This document shows, one piece after another, positions 30,871-38,258 of a stretch of 45,336 nucleotides of DNA. Every line of letters begins with the position of its first letter. Within the stretch, counting starts at the first letter, position 1. The DNA comes from CAILLO01 sp964579735 (GTDB lineage Bacteria; Bacillota; Clostridia; Saccharofermentanales; UBA5734), in the NCBI GenBank assembly GCA_964579735.1, contig CAZOHH010000009.1:1-45336 (forward strand). The letters run 5' to 3'. Under the pieces are notes generated by a model. The model was not told the origin of the DNA, searched no databases, and was given only the letters and a program-made list of their open reading frames with translations. Made by a program: the position numbers and the translations under genes.

Positions 30871-31530
30871 ATGAACCTCATCCTGCTCGGAGCCCCGGGT
30901 ACCGGCAAAGGCACCTTGGCGAACGGAATCCGCACCGCCATCGGTGTCGCGCACATCTCCACCGGAGACCTCTTCCGCGCGAATATCAAGGAAGGGACGC
31001 CCCTCGGTCTAGAGGCGAGCGCCTTTATCTCCAAGGGCGAACTCGTTCCCGATGCCCTCACGATCGCCATGCTGGAGGATCGTCTGACGCGCGAGGATTG
31101 CCGGCACGGCTTTCTTCTCGATGGATATCCACGCACGATCGCCCAAGCGGACGCGCTGGCCGATTTCATGACCGGGAAGGGAATGCGCATCGATGGCGTG
31201 CTCAACGTGCGCCTTGCCGACATGACCATCCAGAACCGCCTCTCGGGGCGCAGGGTCTGTCCTTCATGCGGTCGATCGTACAACCTCCAGGCCATGCCTC
31301 CGAAGTCCGAAGGCATATGCGACGCCTGCGGCTCCGCGTTGGAGCATCGGAACGACGACCGCCCCGAGACCATCGCCGTCCGACTCCATGCATACCATGA
31401 CAAGACCCGGCCACTCGTGGAATACTACACGAAGCTGGGATTGCTGCACGACTTCGACAACGAGGTCGGTTCGAAGACCACCCTTCAGCGCATCCTGAAA
31501 CTTCTCGAAACCCTCGGGGAGGCGAAGTGA
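30871..31530 (+). CDS. adk: Adenylate kinase, zinc-LID type
   Basis: Catalyses ATP + AMP to 2 ADP in the cytoplasm. A 219-residue long-form enzyme. P-loop GAPGTGKGT is at residues 7-15, the AMP site has HISTGDLFRANI, and DGYPRTIAQADAL follows. The LID domain carries Cys130, Cys133, Cys150 and Cys153, a structural zinc site common in Gram-positive enzymes. The ATG follows AGAGGAGGGACAACC, 87 bases after secY. Confidence 0.97.
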   Translation: MNLILLGAPGTGKGTLANGIRTAIGVAHISTGDLFRANIKEGTPLGLEASAFISKGELVPDALTIAMLEDRLTREDCRHGFLLDGYPRTIAQADALADFMTGKGMRIDGVLNVRLADMTIQNRLSGRRVCPSCGRSYNLQAMPPKSEGICDACGSALEHRNDDRPETIAVRLHAYHDKTRPLVEYYTKLGLLHDFDNEVGSKTTLQRILKLLETLGEAK

Positions 31531-31534
31531 CTCG

Positions 31535-32287
31535 ATGATCCGTCTGAAATCGAAGGAGGATGTGGCTCGAATCCGTCTGGCGGGGCGAATCGTCGCCCAG
31601 GTGCTGGCCGCCATCCAGGAGAAGGTGCGTCCCGGCGTCGAGACCCTCGAGCTCGATCGGCTCGCCCACTCCATGATTATTCGCGCCGGTGCCGTCCCCT
31701 CCTTCCTTGGATATGGAAATCCTCCATACCCCGCCAGCATCTGCACGTCCATCGACGATGAAGTCGTTCACGGCATTCCAAAACATCGGCGGCTTGAAGA
31801 GGGCAGCATCATCAGCATCGACGTCGGGGCCTGCCTGGCCGGCTTCCACGCCGATGCGGCCCGCACCTTCGCCGTCGGCAGGATCCCACCTCCAGCCGCT
31901 CGATTGATCGAGGTCACCGAGCAGAGTTTCTGGAAAGGATTCGCCGCGGCCGTCGCCGGCAACCGGATCGGAGATGTTTCGGCAGCCGTCCAGGCCTACG
32001 CCGAGTCCTTCGGATACGGAGTCGTCCGGCAACTCACGGGCCACGGGGTCGGCTTTCAACTCCACGAGGACCCGGACGTCCCGAATTTCGGTCACACGGG
32101 CCGGGGTCCCCGTATCGAGAATGGACTCGTCATCGCCGTCGAACCGATGATCAACGCCGGTGGCTGCGATGTGGAGATTCTGGAGGATGACTGGACCATC
32201 GTCACGAGAGACGGCTCCCTGTCGTCCCATTTCGAGCACACGCTGGCCGTCCTCGAGGGCGGACCCGTCGTGCTCACGATGGAGTGA
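31535..32287 (+). CDS. map: Methionine aminopeptidase, type I
   Basis: Removes the N-terminal methionine from new proteins. A 250-residue enzyme with all five metal ligands visible: Asp96 and Asp107 (IDVGA and HADAAR), His170 (TGHGVG), Glu203 (AVEPMI) and Glu234 (HFEHTL). The ATG at 31535 lies four bases after the adk stop; the AGGCGAAG upstream is a weak site, so translation is probably coupled to adk. It has no N-terminal zinc domain. Confidence 0.97.
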   Translation: MIRLKSKEDVARIRLAGRIVAQVLAAIQEKVRPGVETLELDRLAHSMIIRAGAVPSFLGYGNPPYPASICTSIDDEVVHGIPKHRRLEEGSIISIDVGACLAGFHADAARTFAVGRIPPPAARLIEVTEQSFWKGFAAAVAGNRIGDVSAAVQAYAESFGYGVVRQLTGHGVGFQLHEDPDVPNFGHTGRGPRIENGLVIAVEPMINAGGCDVEILEDDWTIVTRDGSLSSHFEHTLAVLEGGPVVLTME

Positions 32288-32293
32288 GGCGAC

Positions 32294-32653
32294 ATGGCGC
32301 AGACGCTCTATGACGCGATGCAGAACCATGGCCTCTCGGCGGGGGATGTCGTGGTATCCAAGGCGGGACACGACCTCGGGACGGCGCTCCTGGTGCTGTC
32401 CGTCGACCCGCCGTTCGCCCGCTTGGCAGACGGGACGCTACGTCGGTACGCTTGCCCCAAGCGGAAGCGATTGAGTCACGTGCGGCGCATCGGACGAATC
32501 GACGATGCCGAACGGGAGTTCGAACGCGTGGCGTCCATCCGGGACGGTCCGACCCGTGAAGCGGCGGTGCGAGGTCTGCTGGTTGAGTTCTTCATAAAAG
32601 AGGGAAAAGGTTCGGACTTGCAGAGTCCGGAAGGAGGAGAGAGAGATGCCTAA
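32294..32653 (+). CDS. KOW-domain (L14e-like) RNA-binding protein
   Basis: A 119-residue protein. The N-terminal half (about residues 14-65) is a KOW-type fold: AGDVVVSKAGHDLGTALLVLSVD, ending RYACPKRKRLSHVRRIGRID. This is the pattern of the KOW-domain proteins found between map and infA in many Clostridia. The C-terminal 50 residues are acidic and look poorly ordered. It probably binds ribosomal RNA, an inference from position and domain. It starts six bases after map behind GGAGTGAGGCGAC and overlaps infA by eight bases. Confidence 0.8.
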   Translation: MAQTLYDAMQNHGLSAGDVVVSKAGHDLGTALLVLSVDPPFARLADGTLRRYACPKRKRLSHVRRIGRIDDAEREFERVASIRDGPTREAAVRGLLVEFFIKEGKGSDLQSPEGGERDA

Positions 32654-32864
32654 GGAAGATGTCATCGAAGTCGAAGGAGTCGTCACGGAAGCGCTCCCGA
32701 ATGCAGTGTTCCGCGTCACCCTGCCCAACGGGCACAAGGTCGTCGCGCACCTGTCGGGGAAACTCCGCCAGAACTACATCAAGATTCTAGAAGGCGACCG
32801 GGTCACCGTGGAGCTTTCCCCCTATGATCTGTCCAAGGGAAGAATCACCTGGCGCGCGAAATAA
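32646..32864 (+). CDS. infA: Translation initiation factor IF-1
   Basis: A 72-residue OB-fold factor that binds the ribosomal A site during initiation. Typical sequence: MPKEDVIEVEGVVTEALPNAVFRV, LPNGHKVVAHLSGKLRQNYIKI and ending KGRITWR. The ATG follows GGAAGGAGGAGAGAG. A small hairpin (CGGACT/AGTCCG, 32613-32629) sits just before that site, within the previous gene. Confidence 0.98.
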   Translation: MPKEDVIEVEGVVTEALPNAVFRVTLPNGHKVVAHLSGKLRQNYIKILEGDRVTVELSPYDLSKGRITWRAK

Positions 32865-32865
32865 T

Positions 32866-32891
32866 CGAAATCAAGAAACTCCTTGATTTCG
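32866..32891 (+). other. Hairpin directly after infA
   Basis: Perfect ten-base arms CGAAATCAAG (32866-32875) and CTTGATTTCG (32882-32891) around AAACTC, starting one base after the infA stop. There is no T run after it. Its right arm contains the -35 of the rpmJ promoter, so the DNA has two uses. Confidence 0.6.
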
Positions 32892-32910
32892 CCGCCGGAT
32901 TTGGTACAAT
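32883..32910 (+). promoter_or_regulatory. Internal sigma-A promoter before rpmJ
   Basis: TTGATT (32883-32888), a 16-base spacer, then TACAAT (32905-32910). Initiation near 32917 would give a leader of about 70 bases to rpmJ. It would let rpmJ and the alpha operon be expressed separately from the spc operon. Confidence 0.7.
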
Positions 32911-32985
32911 ACTGGAGCGTGCGCGGCCAAGGCGTTTTCTTGACTGTTGCCGACCGAGAAGGACACAATTCGAGGAGGTCTAGAG

Positions 32986-33099
32986 ATGAAGGTCAAGCCG
33001 TCCGTGAAGCCCATGTGCGAAAAGTGCAAAATCATCCGTCGCAAGGGCAGGGTCATGGTGATCTGCGAGGATCCCAAGCACAAACAGAAGCAAGGCTGA
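32986..33099 (+). CDS. rpmJ: Ribosomal protein L36 (bL36), zinc form
   Basis: A 37-residue 50S protein. It opens MKVKPSVKPMCEKCKIIRRKG and ends EDPKHKQKQG. Zinc ligands are Cys11, Cys14, Cys27 and His32. The ATG at 32986 follows GAGGAGGTCTAGAG at a good distance. A terminator-like hairpin starts five bases after the stop. Confidence 0.97.
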   Translation: MKVKPSVKPMCEKCKIIRRKGRVMVICEDPKHKQKQG

Positions 33100-33103
33100 A
33101 CAA

Positions 33104-33145
33104 GGCTGCGGACTCCACCCCTCTGAAGGGCGTCCGCGCCTTTTT
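33104..33145 (+). terminator. Terminator or attenuator between rpmJ and rpsM
   Basis: GCGGAC (33108-33113) pairs with GTCCGC (33132-33137), extended outward by GGC/GCC (33104-33106 and 33138-33140, one bulged T) and inward by CCC/GGG, followed by TTTTT (33141-33145). It fits a rho-independent terminator placed in the middle of the alpha operon. rpsM downstream has no clear promoter, so it is probably a partial terminator or regulated attenuator. Confidence 0.75.
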
Positions 33146-33303
33146 CATACCCCGCCGTTCCTTCCACGGGCAGGATGGCATCGAATCGAGAACACCCACG
33201 CGGGGTGCGGCTGCCTCTCTTTCCATATCGGGATCGAAGAGGAGCCCTGCGTGTTCGAAGGATAGAGACCCCTAGGGAGCATGAAGCTGGAGGTAACAGA
33301 CCC
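33146..33303 (+). other. Leader region upstream of rpsM
   Basis: A 158-base non-coding stretch after the rpmJ terminator. It holds a hairpin CACCC/GGGTG around ACGCG (33193-33207) and the TGGAGGT ribosome site of rpsM. I found no convincing -35/-10 pair. In enteric bacteria S4 represses the alpha operon through a structure just before rpsM, so a feedback element here is plausible. Confidence 0.4.
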
Positions 33304-33687
33304 ATGGCACGTATCGCCGGAGTGGACCTGCCGAATGAAAAGCGGGTCGAGATCGGACTGACCTATATCTACGGCATCGGAAGGACCTTGTCGAACAAGA
33401 TCCTTGCGACTTGCGGAATCGACCCCGACACCCGCATCAAGAACCTTGGCGACGAACAGATCGCGAAGCTTCGCGAAATGATCGACAAGGAATGCAAGGT
33501 GGAAGGCGATCTGCGACGTGAGATCGCCCTCAACATCAAGCGGCTGACTGAAATCGGCTGCTACCGCGGAAGAAGGCATCGCGCAGGCCTGCCGGTCCGT
33601 GGACAGCGGACGAAGACCAACGCCAGGACCCGCAAGGGCCCCAAGAAGACGGTCGGTGCCTCCAAGAAGGCCGCCGCGAAGAAGTAA
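33304..33687 (+). CDS. rpsM: Ribosomal protein S13 (uS13)
   Basis: A 127-residue 30S head protein. It opens MARIAGVDLPNEKRVEIGLTYIYGIG and contains the CYRGRRHRAGLPVRGQRTKTNARTRKG block, with a Lys/Ala-rich tail. The ATG at 33304 follows CTGGAGGTAACAGACCC. In-frame sequence further upstream is not S13-like. Confidence 0.98.
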   Translation: MARIAGVDLPNEKRVEIGLTYIYGIGRTLSNKILATCGIDPDTRIKNLGDEQIAKLREMIDKECKVEGDLRREIALNIKRLTEIGCYRGRRHRAGLPVRGQRTKTNARTRKGPKKTVGASKKAAAKK

Positions 33688-33699
33688 GGAGGCAGCGAC

Positions 33700-34107
33700 A
33701 TGGCGAAAGCGACCCCCACCAAGAAAACGGCCGCGAGACCGAAAAGGAAAGAGCGCAAGAACATCGACCGCGGCTCCGCGCACATCCACGCTTCCTTCAA
33801 CAACACCATCGTCACCATCACGGACAACAGCGGCAACGCGATTTCGTGGGCGAGTGCCGGCGGCATGGGTATGAAGGGCTCGAGGAAAGGTACGCCGTTC
33901 GCCGCGCAGATGGCCGCCGAAAGCGCTGCCAAAGCGGCTATGGAACATGGAATGAGGACCGTCGAGGTCTTCGTCAAGGGCCCGGGCGCGGGACGTGAAT
34001 CAGCGATCCGCTCCCTGTCGGCAGCCGGCCTGGATGTCACGCTGATCAAAGACGTTACCCCCATCCCACATAATGGCTGCAGACCGCCCAAGAGAAGAAG
34101 AGTCTGA
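33700..34107 (+). CDS. rpsK: Ribosomal protein S11 (uS11)
   Basis: A 135-residue 30S platform protein. Blocks: HIHASFNNTIVTITDNSGNA, GSRKGTPFAAQMAAESAAK, VEVFVKGPGAGRESAIRSL and the C-terminal TPIPHNGCRPPKRRRV. The Lys/Arg-rich N-terminus (about 20 residues) is typical. The ATG follows AAGGAGGCAGCGAC, 12 bases after rpsM. Confidence 0.98.
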   Translation: MAKATPTKKTAARPKRKERKNIDRGSAHIHASFNNTIVTITDNSGNAISWASAGGMGMKGSRKGTPFAAQMAAESAAKAAMEHGMRTVEVFVKGPGAGRESAIRSLSAAGLDVTLIKDVTPIPHNGCRPPKRRRV

Positions 34108-34124
34108 TTCCGGAGGTGTAGCAA

Positions 34125-34742
34125 ATGGCCAGATATACAGATGCATCCTGCAGACTCTGCCGCCGCGAAGGAGAGAAACTCTTCCTCAAGGGACAGAGAT
34201 GCTATACCGGCAAGTGCGGTGTCACCCGCCGAGGATTCGCTCCCGGCATGCACGGCCAGGGCCGAAAGAAGGTTTCCGAGTACGGAGTCCAGCTTCGCGA
34301 GAAGCAGAAGACCCGTCGTTTCTATGGCGTTCTGGAGAGCCAGTTCCGCCGCACGTTCGAGAACGCCGATCGCATGAAGGGCAAGACGGGCGACAACCTG
34401 CTCCGCCTGCTCGAACTGCGGTTCGACAACGTCGTCTATCGCATGGGCTTTGCGTCGTCACGTCCTGAAGCCCGCCAGCTCGTCCTTCACGCCCATTTCA
34501 ACCTCAACGGCAAGAAGGCGAACATCCCGTCGATGACCCTCCGCGAGGGAGACGAGGTTTCCGTCCGTCTGAATCGCCGCGACTCGACGAAGTTCACGGA
34601 GCTCACCGTCGGCCGCCCCATTCCCAAGTGGCTGACCTTCGACCGCGAGACGCTGACCGGCAAGATCGTGCAGCTCCCGTCCCGCGAAGACGTGGACCTC
34701 GAGGTCAAGGAACACCTGATCGTCGAGCTCTACTCCAGGTGA
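34125..34742 (+). CDS. rpsD: Ribosomal protein S4 (uS4), zinc form
   Basis: A 205-residue primary 16S rRNA-binding protein. The N-terminal zinc knuckle is visible (Cys9, Cys12, Cys26 and Cys31). It is followed by FAPGMHGQGRKKVSEYGVQLREKQK and the S4 RNA-binding domain (RLDNVVYRMGFA-type block, here with F in place of L, and AHFNLNGKKANIPS). In Bacillus S4 represses its own gene. The ATG follows CCGGAGGTGTAGCAA. Confidence 0.98.
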   Translation: MARYTDASCRLCRREGEKLFLKGQRCYTGKCGVTRRGFAPGMHGQGRKKVSEYGVQLREKQKTRRFYGVLESQFRRTFENADRMKGKTGDNLLRLLELRFDNVVYRMGFASSRPEARQLVLHAHFNLNGKKANIPSMTLREGDEVSVRLNRRDSTKFTELTVGRPIPKWLTFDRETLTGKIVQLPSREDVDLEVKEHLIVELYSR

Positions 34743-34796
34743 TGAGCCGTTCGTTCCGTATCGGAAACCCCGGCAGTCACACGAAGGAGGATGGAA

Positions 34797-35753
34797 ATGG
34801 TCGATATTGAAAAACCAAGCATCGAATGCATCGATAAGAATGAAGACGGGTCCTTCGGCCGGTTCGTCGTCGGACCTCTGGAGCGCGGATACGGAATCAC
34901 GCTGGGCAATTCGTTGCGTCGCGTCCTGCTGTCCTCTCTTCCCGGAGCCGCCGTCACTGCGATCCGCGTAGAGGGTGTCCTGCATGAGTTCTCCACCGTC
35001 AAGGGCGTGATCGAGGACATGACCGAAATCATCCTCAACGTGAAGGGCATCCGAGCCCGCATGCACGTCGACGGACCCAAGACGGTCTATATCAGCACCG
35101 ACGAGGGCCGCAAGGGAGTCGTCACAGCCGGTGACATCGTCCGCGACGAAGAGGTCGAGATCATGAATCCCGACCACCCCATCGCGACGTTGAACGGCGA
35201 AGGCCGCCTGTTCATGGAGCTGACCCTCAACAAGGGCCGTGGCTACAACATCGCGGAGCGCAACAAGTGGCCCAACCAGCCGATCGGGGTCATCCCCATC
35301 GACTCCATCTTCACTCCGGTCAAGAAGGTCAACTACACGATCGAGAACACGCGTGTCGGGCAGTTCACCGATTTCGACAAGTTGACCATCGAAGTCTGGA
35401 CCGACGCCACTCTCGAAGCGAGCGAAGCGCTGAGCAACGGGTCGAACATCCTGATCGACCACCTCGACCTCTTCTGCTCGCTGACGGATAAACCGTCGGA
35501 ACCAGGCTTCCCTCGTGGCCAACCGGGGTTGAATCCCCACAAGCCCATTCTGGACACCACCATCGAGGATCTCGATTTCTCCGTCCGCACCTACAATTGC
35601 CTCAAGAGAGCCGGCATCAACAGCGTCGGCGACCTCGTGGCCCGTTCCGAGGACGATATGATGAAGGTCCGCAACCTCGGCAAGAAGTCTTTGGAAGAGG
35701 TCATCATCAAGCTCGAGGAGATGACCCTGTCTCTCGCGCCCAGCGCGGAATAG
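34797..35753 (+). CDS. rpoA: RNA polymerase alpha subunit
   Basis: A 318-residue subunit that starts RNA polymerase assembly and contacts upstream promoter DNA and activators. The N-terminal domain has GYGITLGNSLRRVLLSSLPGAAV and VEGVLHEFSTVKGVIEDMTEIILN. The C-terminal domain (about residues 250-318) has SVRTYNCLKRAGINSVGDLV and RNLGKKSLEEVIIKLEE. Of two nearby ATGs, 34797 is chosen because AAGGAGG lies six bases before it; the one at 34791 abuts that site. The gene is 54 bases after rpsD. Confidence 0.97.
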   Translation: MVDIEKPSIECIDKNEDGSFGRFVVGPLERGYGITLGNSLRRVLLSSLPGAAVTAIRVEGVLHEFSTVKGVIEDMTEIILNVKGIRARMHVDGPKTVYISTDEGRKGVVTAGDIVRDEEVEIMNPDHPIATLNGEGRLFMELTLNKGRGYNIAERNKWPNQPIGVIPIDSIFTPVKKVNYTIENTRVGQFTDFDKLTIEVWTDATLEASEALSNGSNILIDHLDLFCSLTDKPSEPGFPRGQPGLNPHKPILDTTIEDLDFSVRTYNCLKRAGINSVGDLVARSEDDMMKVRNLGKKSLEEVIIKLEEMTLSLAPSAE

Positions 35754-35796
35754 GCCCCTCGAGACCATACCTGAACCGCGCAAGGAGGATATCGCC

Positions 35797-36321
35797 ATGC
35801 CCTGGCAGAGAAAGCTCGGACGACCCACCGACCAGCGGACGTCCATCCTTCGAGGGCTCGTCACGGCCCTCATACTGAACGGCCACATCGAGACGACCGA
35901 GGCGAGAGCCAAGGAAGTCAAGAGAATCGCCGAAAAGCTCATCACGGAAGCCCTGAAGCAGAAGGACGCCTTCACCACGAAGCAGATCACCGTTTCTGCG
36001 GCGAAGCTGGATGCTAAGGGCCGCAAGGTCCTGAAGGGGAAGACCTCGAAGAACGGCGCCAAGTATGACGTCGTCGAACGCGAGACCAAGACCGAAGTCA
36101 TCCAGGTCGATCAGCCCGCTCGTCTAGCGGTTCGCCGCAACTCCATGAGATGGCTCATGAAGAGCCACGACGCGGAGGGCAAGGCCCTGAATCCGGTCGA
36201 CAAACTCTTCGACGAAATCGCGCCGAAGTACGTTGGCCGCACCGGTGGCTACTGCCGCATCGTCAAGCTGGGTGCCCGCCGTGGCGACGCCACGGAGATG
36301 GCACTGCTCGAACTGATCTGA
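35797..36321 (+). CDS. rplQ: Ribosomal protein L17 (bL17), long clostridial-type form
   Basis: A 174-residue 50S protein near the tunnel exit. The N-terminal part has RKLGRPTDQRTSILRGLVTALI and IETTEARAKEVKRIAEKLIT; the end has YCRIVKLGARRGDATEMALLELI. Between them (about residues 65-115) lies an inserted charged segment (AKLDAKGRKVLKGKTSKNGAKYDVVERETKTEVI) absent from the ~120-residue L17 of most bacteria but present in clostridial-type sequences. The ATG follows CAAGGAGGATATCGCC. A terminator follows. Confidence 0.96.
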   Translation: MPWQRKLGRPTDQRTSILRGLVTALILNGHIETTEARAKEVKRIAEKLITEALKQKDAFTTKQITVSAAKLDAKGRKVLKGKTSKNGAKYDVVERETKTEVIQVDQPARLAVRRNSMRWLMKSHDAEGKALNPVDKLFDEIAPKYVGRTGGYCRIVKLGARRGDATEMALLELI

Positions 36322-36378
36322 CAAAGGTCCTGAAGCGGAACGTCTCCCGGCTCTCGTGCGCCGGACGACCCGCAAGCG

Positions 36379-36410
36379 AGGGGGATGGGCGTACGGCCTG
36401 TCCCCCTTTT
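36379..36410 (+). terminator. Rho-independent terminator after rplQ
   Basis: AGGGGGA (36379-36385) pairs with TCCCCCT (36401-36407), continued inward by two wobble pairs and GGC/GCC around a GTACG loop; TTT follows, then CTTG. It lies 57 bases after rplQ and 37 before the ECF gene, and probably ends most ribosomal operon transcripts. Confidence 0.8.
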
Positions 36411-36446
36411 CTTGAACCCAGACCTTGACCCGCCTGAAGGAGCATC

Positions 36447-38258
36447 ATGCAGGAATTCATCTCGGTAAAGGATGTCGTCTTCGATTACACGCGGCCTGAA
36501 CGTCCGCCCGTCCGTGCCGTGGACCACGTGGACCTCGTCGTCGAGTCCGGTAGACATGTCGCCGTCCTCGGTCGAAACGGCAGTGGCAAGTCGACGCTGG
36601 CCCGCCTCGTGAACGCGCTTGAACTCCCTCTCGAAGGCACGGTGGTCGTCGCAGGGTTCGATTCTCGCGCCGACGGCAGCGCGTGGGAGATTCGGCAGCG
36701 CTGCGGCATGGTTTTCCAGAACCCTGACAACCAGATCGTCGGGACGACCGTCGAAGAGGACGTCGCCTTCGGACCGGAAAACCTAGGCGTCCCTCAACCC
36801 ATGATCCGACTCGCCGTCGATGAAGCCCTCGCGGTCGTCGGCCTTTCTGAATATGCCGTCCGTCCGCCGCACCTGCTGTCGGGCGGGCAGAAGCAGAAAC
36901 TCGCCATCGCCGGCATCCTGGCCATGAAGCCTCGTTGCATCCTGCTCGACGAAGCCACTTCGATGCTGGACCCCGTGAGTCGTCGTGACTTCATGGAGAT
37001 GGTCATCGACCTCGTGCGTCGCGAAGGCATCACGCTCGTCAACATCACGCACCACATGGAGGAAGCCGTCCTGGCCGACGAAGTGGTCGTTCTGGCCGAG
37101 GGACGCATCGTCGCCCGGGGAACTCCTTCGGACGTCTTCGAAGCCGTCGAAGCCATCCGTTCGGAAGGTCTCGACGTACCGGCGCACATGGAGATCGCCC
37201 ACCGCGTTTCCTTGCAACTCGGCGTGCCGCTGCTCCACGGCGAAACCGCGACGCCGACGGATGCCGTCGAAGCCGTGCGGCGCGTCCTGCACCGGGCAAC
37301 CTTCCGCGCGGTCTATGCAGCGGAGACCGGGACGAGGACGTCTCCACCCGTTGCTGCCTTACCCGCCGTCCCTTTGCAGGCCCCTTCCGTGCTCATCGAC
37401 GTCCAGCACCTCGACTTCACCTATCTGAAAGGAACTCCCTTCGCGAATCGCGCCCTGCACGACGTCTCCTTCCAGGTTTTCAAGGGCGAGATCCTCGGCC
37501 TCATCGGGCATAGCGGGTCCGGAAAATCCACACTCGTCCAGCATCTCAACGGACTGCTCCGCTCGACCGCGGGAACGGTCCGCGTGATGGGGTTGGACGC
37601 CTCCCGCGGCGGCGATATCCGCGCCATCCGCCAGAAGGTCGGTCTCCTGTTCCAATACCCGGAACATCAGCTCTTCGAGGAAACGATCTACGCCGACATC
37701 GCCTTCGGCCCCAAGCGAATGGGTCTTTCCGACGAAGAAGTCGATGTGCGCGTGCTTGAAGCGGCCGCGGTGGTCGGCATCGCCGAGACCGACCTCCAGC
37801 GCTCGCCTTTCGAGCTCTCGGGTGGCCAGAAGCGCCGCGCGGCGATTGCAGGAATCCTGTCGATGCGACCGGAAGTACTGATTCTCGACGAACCCGCCGC
37901 CGGTCTCGACCCGGTAGGCCGCGATGAGATCCTCTCGTACGCCGCATCGCTTCGCAAGCATGGCGCGACGCTCGTACTCGTCTCGCACAGCATGGAGGAC
38001 ATCGCACGCCTTTCGGACCGCGTTCTCGTCCTGGACCACGGCTCGGTCCTGGCTTGCGGCGACACGCGCTCGATCTTCACCGACGAGCCCATGCTCGCGA
38101 AGGCGGGCTTGTCCCTGCCGGCTTCCTCGGAGTTCCTGAAACGCATGGCCGTGCACCTGCCCGGACTGGACACTGGACGTTTCACTTCCGCTGCGGCCGC
38201 CGATGCGGTCGTCGAGGCCTATCGCGCGAGTCTCGCGGGAGAGGGGCCGACATGCTGA
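36447..38258 (+). CDS. ecfA: Fused double-ATPase of an ECF transporter (EcfA1-EcfA2)
   Basis: A 603-residue protein joining the two ATPases of an energy-coupling factor module, which are separate genes in most Bacillota. First domain (about residues 1-270): Walker A GRNGSGKST at 42-50, LSGGQKQK, Walker B with Asp168-Glu169. Linker: about 270-310, Ala/Pro-rich. Second domain (about 311-603): Walker A GHSGSGKST at 354-362, LSGGQKRR, Walker B with Asp481-Glu482 in EPAAGLDP. Both sites look intact. Expected to power RibU and other S components at the membrane. The ATG follows GAAGGAGCATC, and the end overlaps ecfT by seven bases. Confidence 0.95.
   Translation: MQEFISVKDVVFDYTRPERPPVRAVDHVDLVVESGRHVAVLGRNGSGKSTLARLVNALELPLEGTVVVAGFDSRADGSAWEIRQRCGMVFQNPDNQIVGTTVEEDVAFGPENLGVPQPMIRLAVDEALAVVGLSEYAVRPPHLLSGGQKQKLAIAGILAMKPRCILLDEATSMLDPVSRRDFMEMVIDLVRREGITLVNITHHMEEAVLADEVVVLAEGRIVARGTPSDVFEAVEAIRSEGLDVPAHMEIAHRVSLQLGVPLLHGETATPTDAVEAVRRVLHRATFRAVYAAETGTRTSPPVAALPAVPLQAPSVLIDVQHLDFTYLKGTPFANRALHDVSFQVFKGEILGLIGHSGSGKSTLVQHLNGLLRSTAGTVRVMGLDASRGGDIRAIRQKVGLLFQYPEHQLFEETIYADIAFGPKRMGLSDEEVDVRVLEAAAVVGIAETDLQRSPFELSGGQKRRAAIAGILSMRPEVLILDEPAAGLDPVGRDEILSYAASLRKHGATLVLVSHSMEDIARLSDRVLVLDHGSVLACGDTRSIFTDEPMLAKAGLSLPASSEFLKRMAVHLPGLDTGRFTSAAAADAVVEAYRASLAGEGPTC

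Noticed and set aside
29419..30954. Long open frame on the minus strand opposite secY (about 511 codons)
   Set aside because: Highly charged, Asp/Glu/Arg/His-rich translation with no domain, exactly opposite a conserved gene. It is a by-product of G/C-ending codon bias. The same applies to the long antisense frames opposite rpoA-rplQ (34458-36101), the ROK gene (41908-43461), the EnvC-like gene (15318-16307) and argD/argF (7317-8705).
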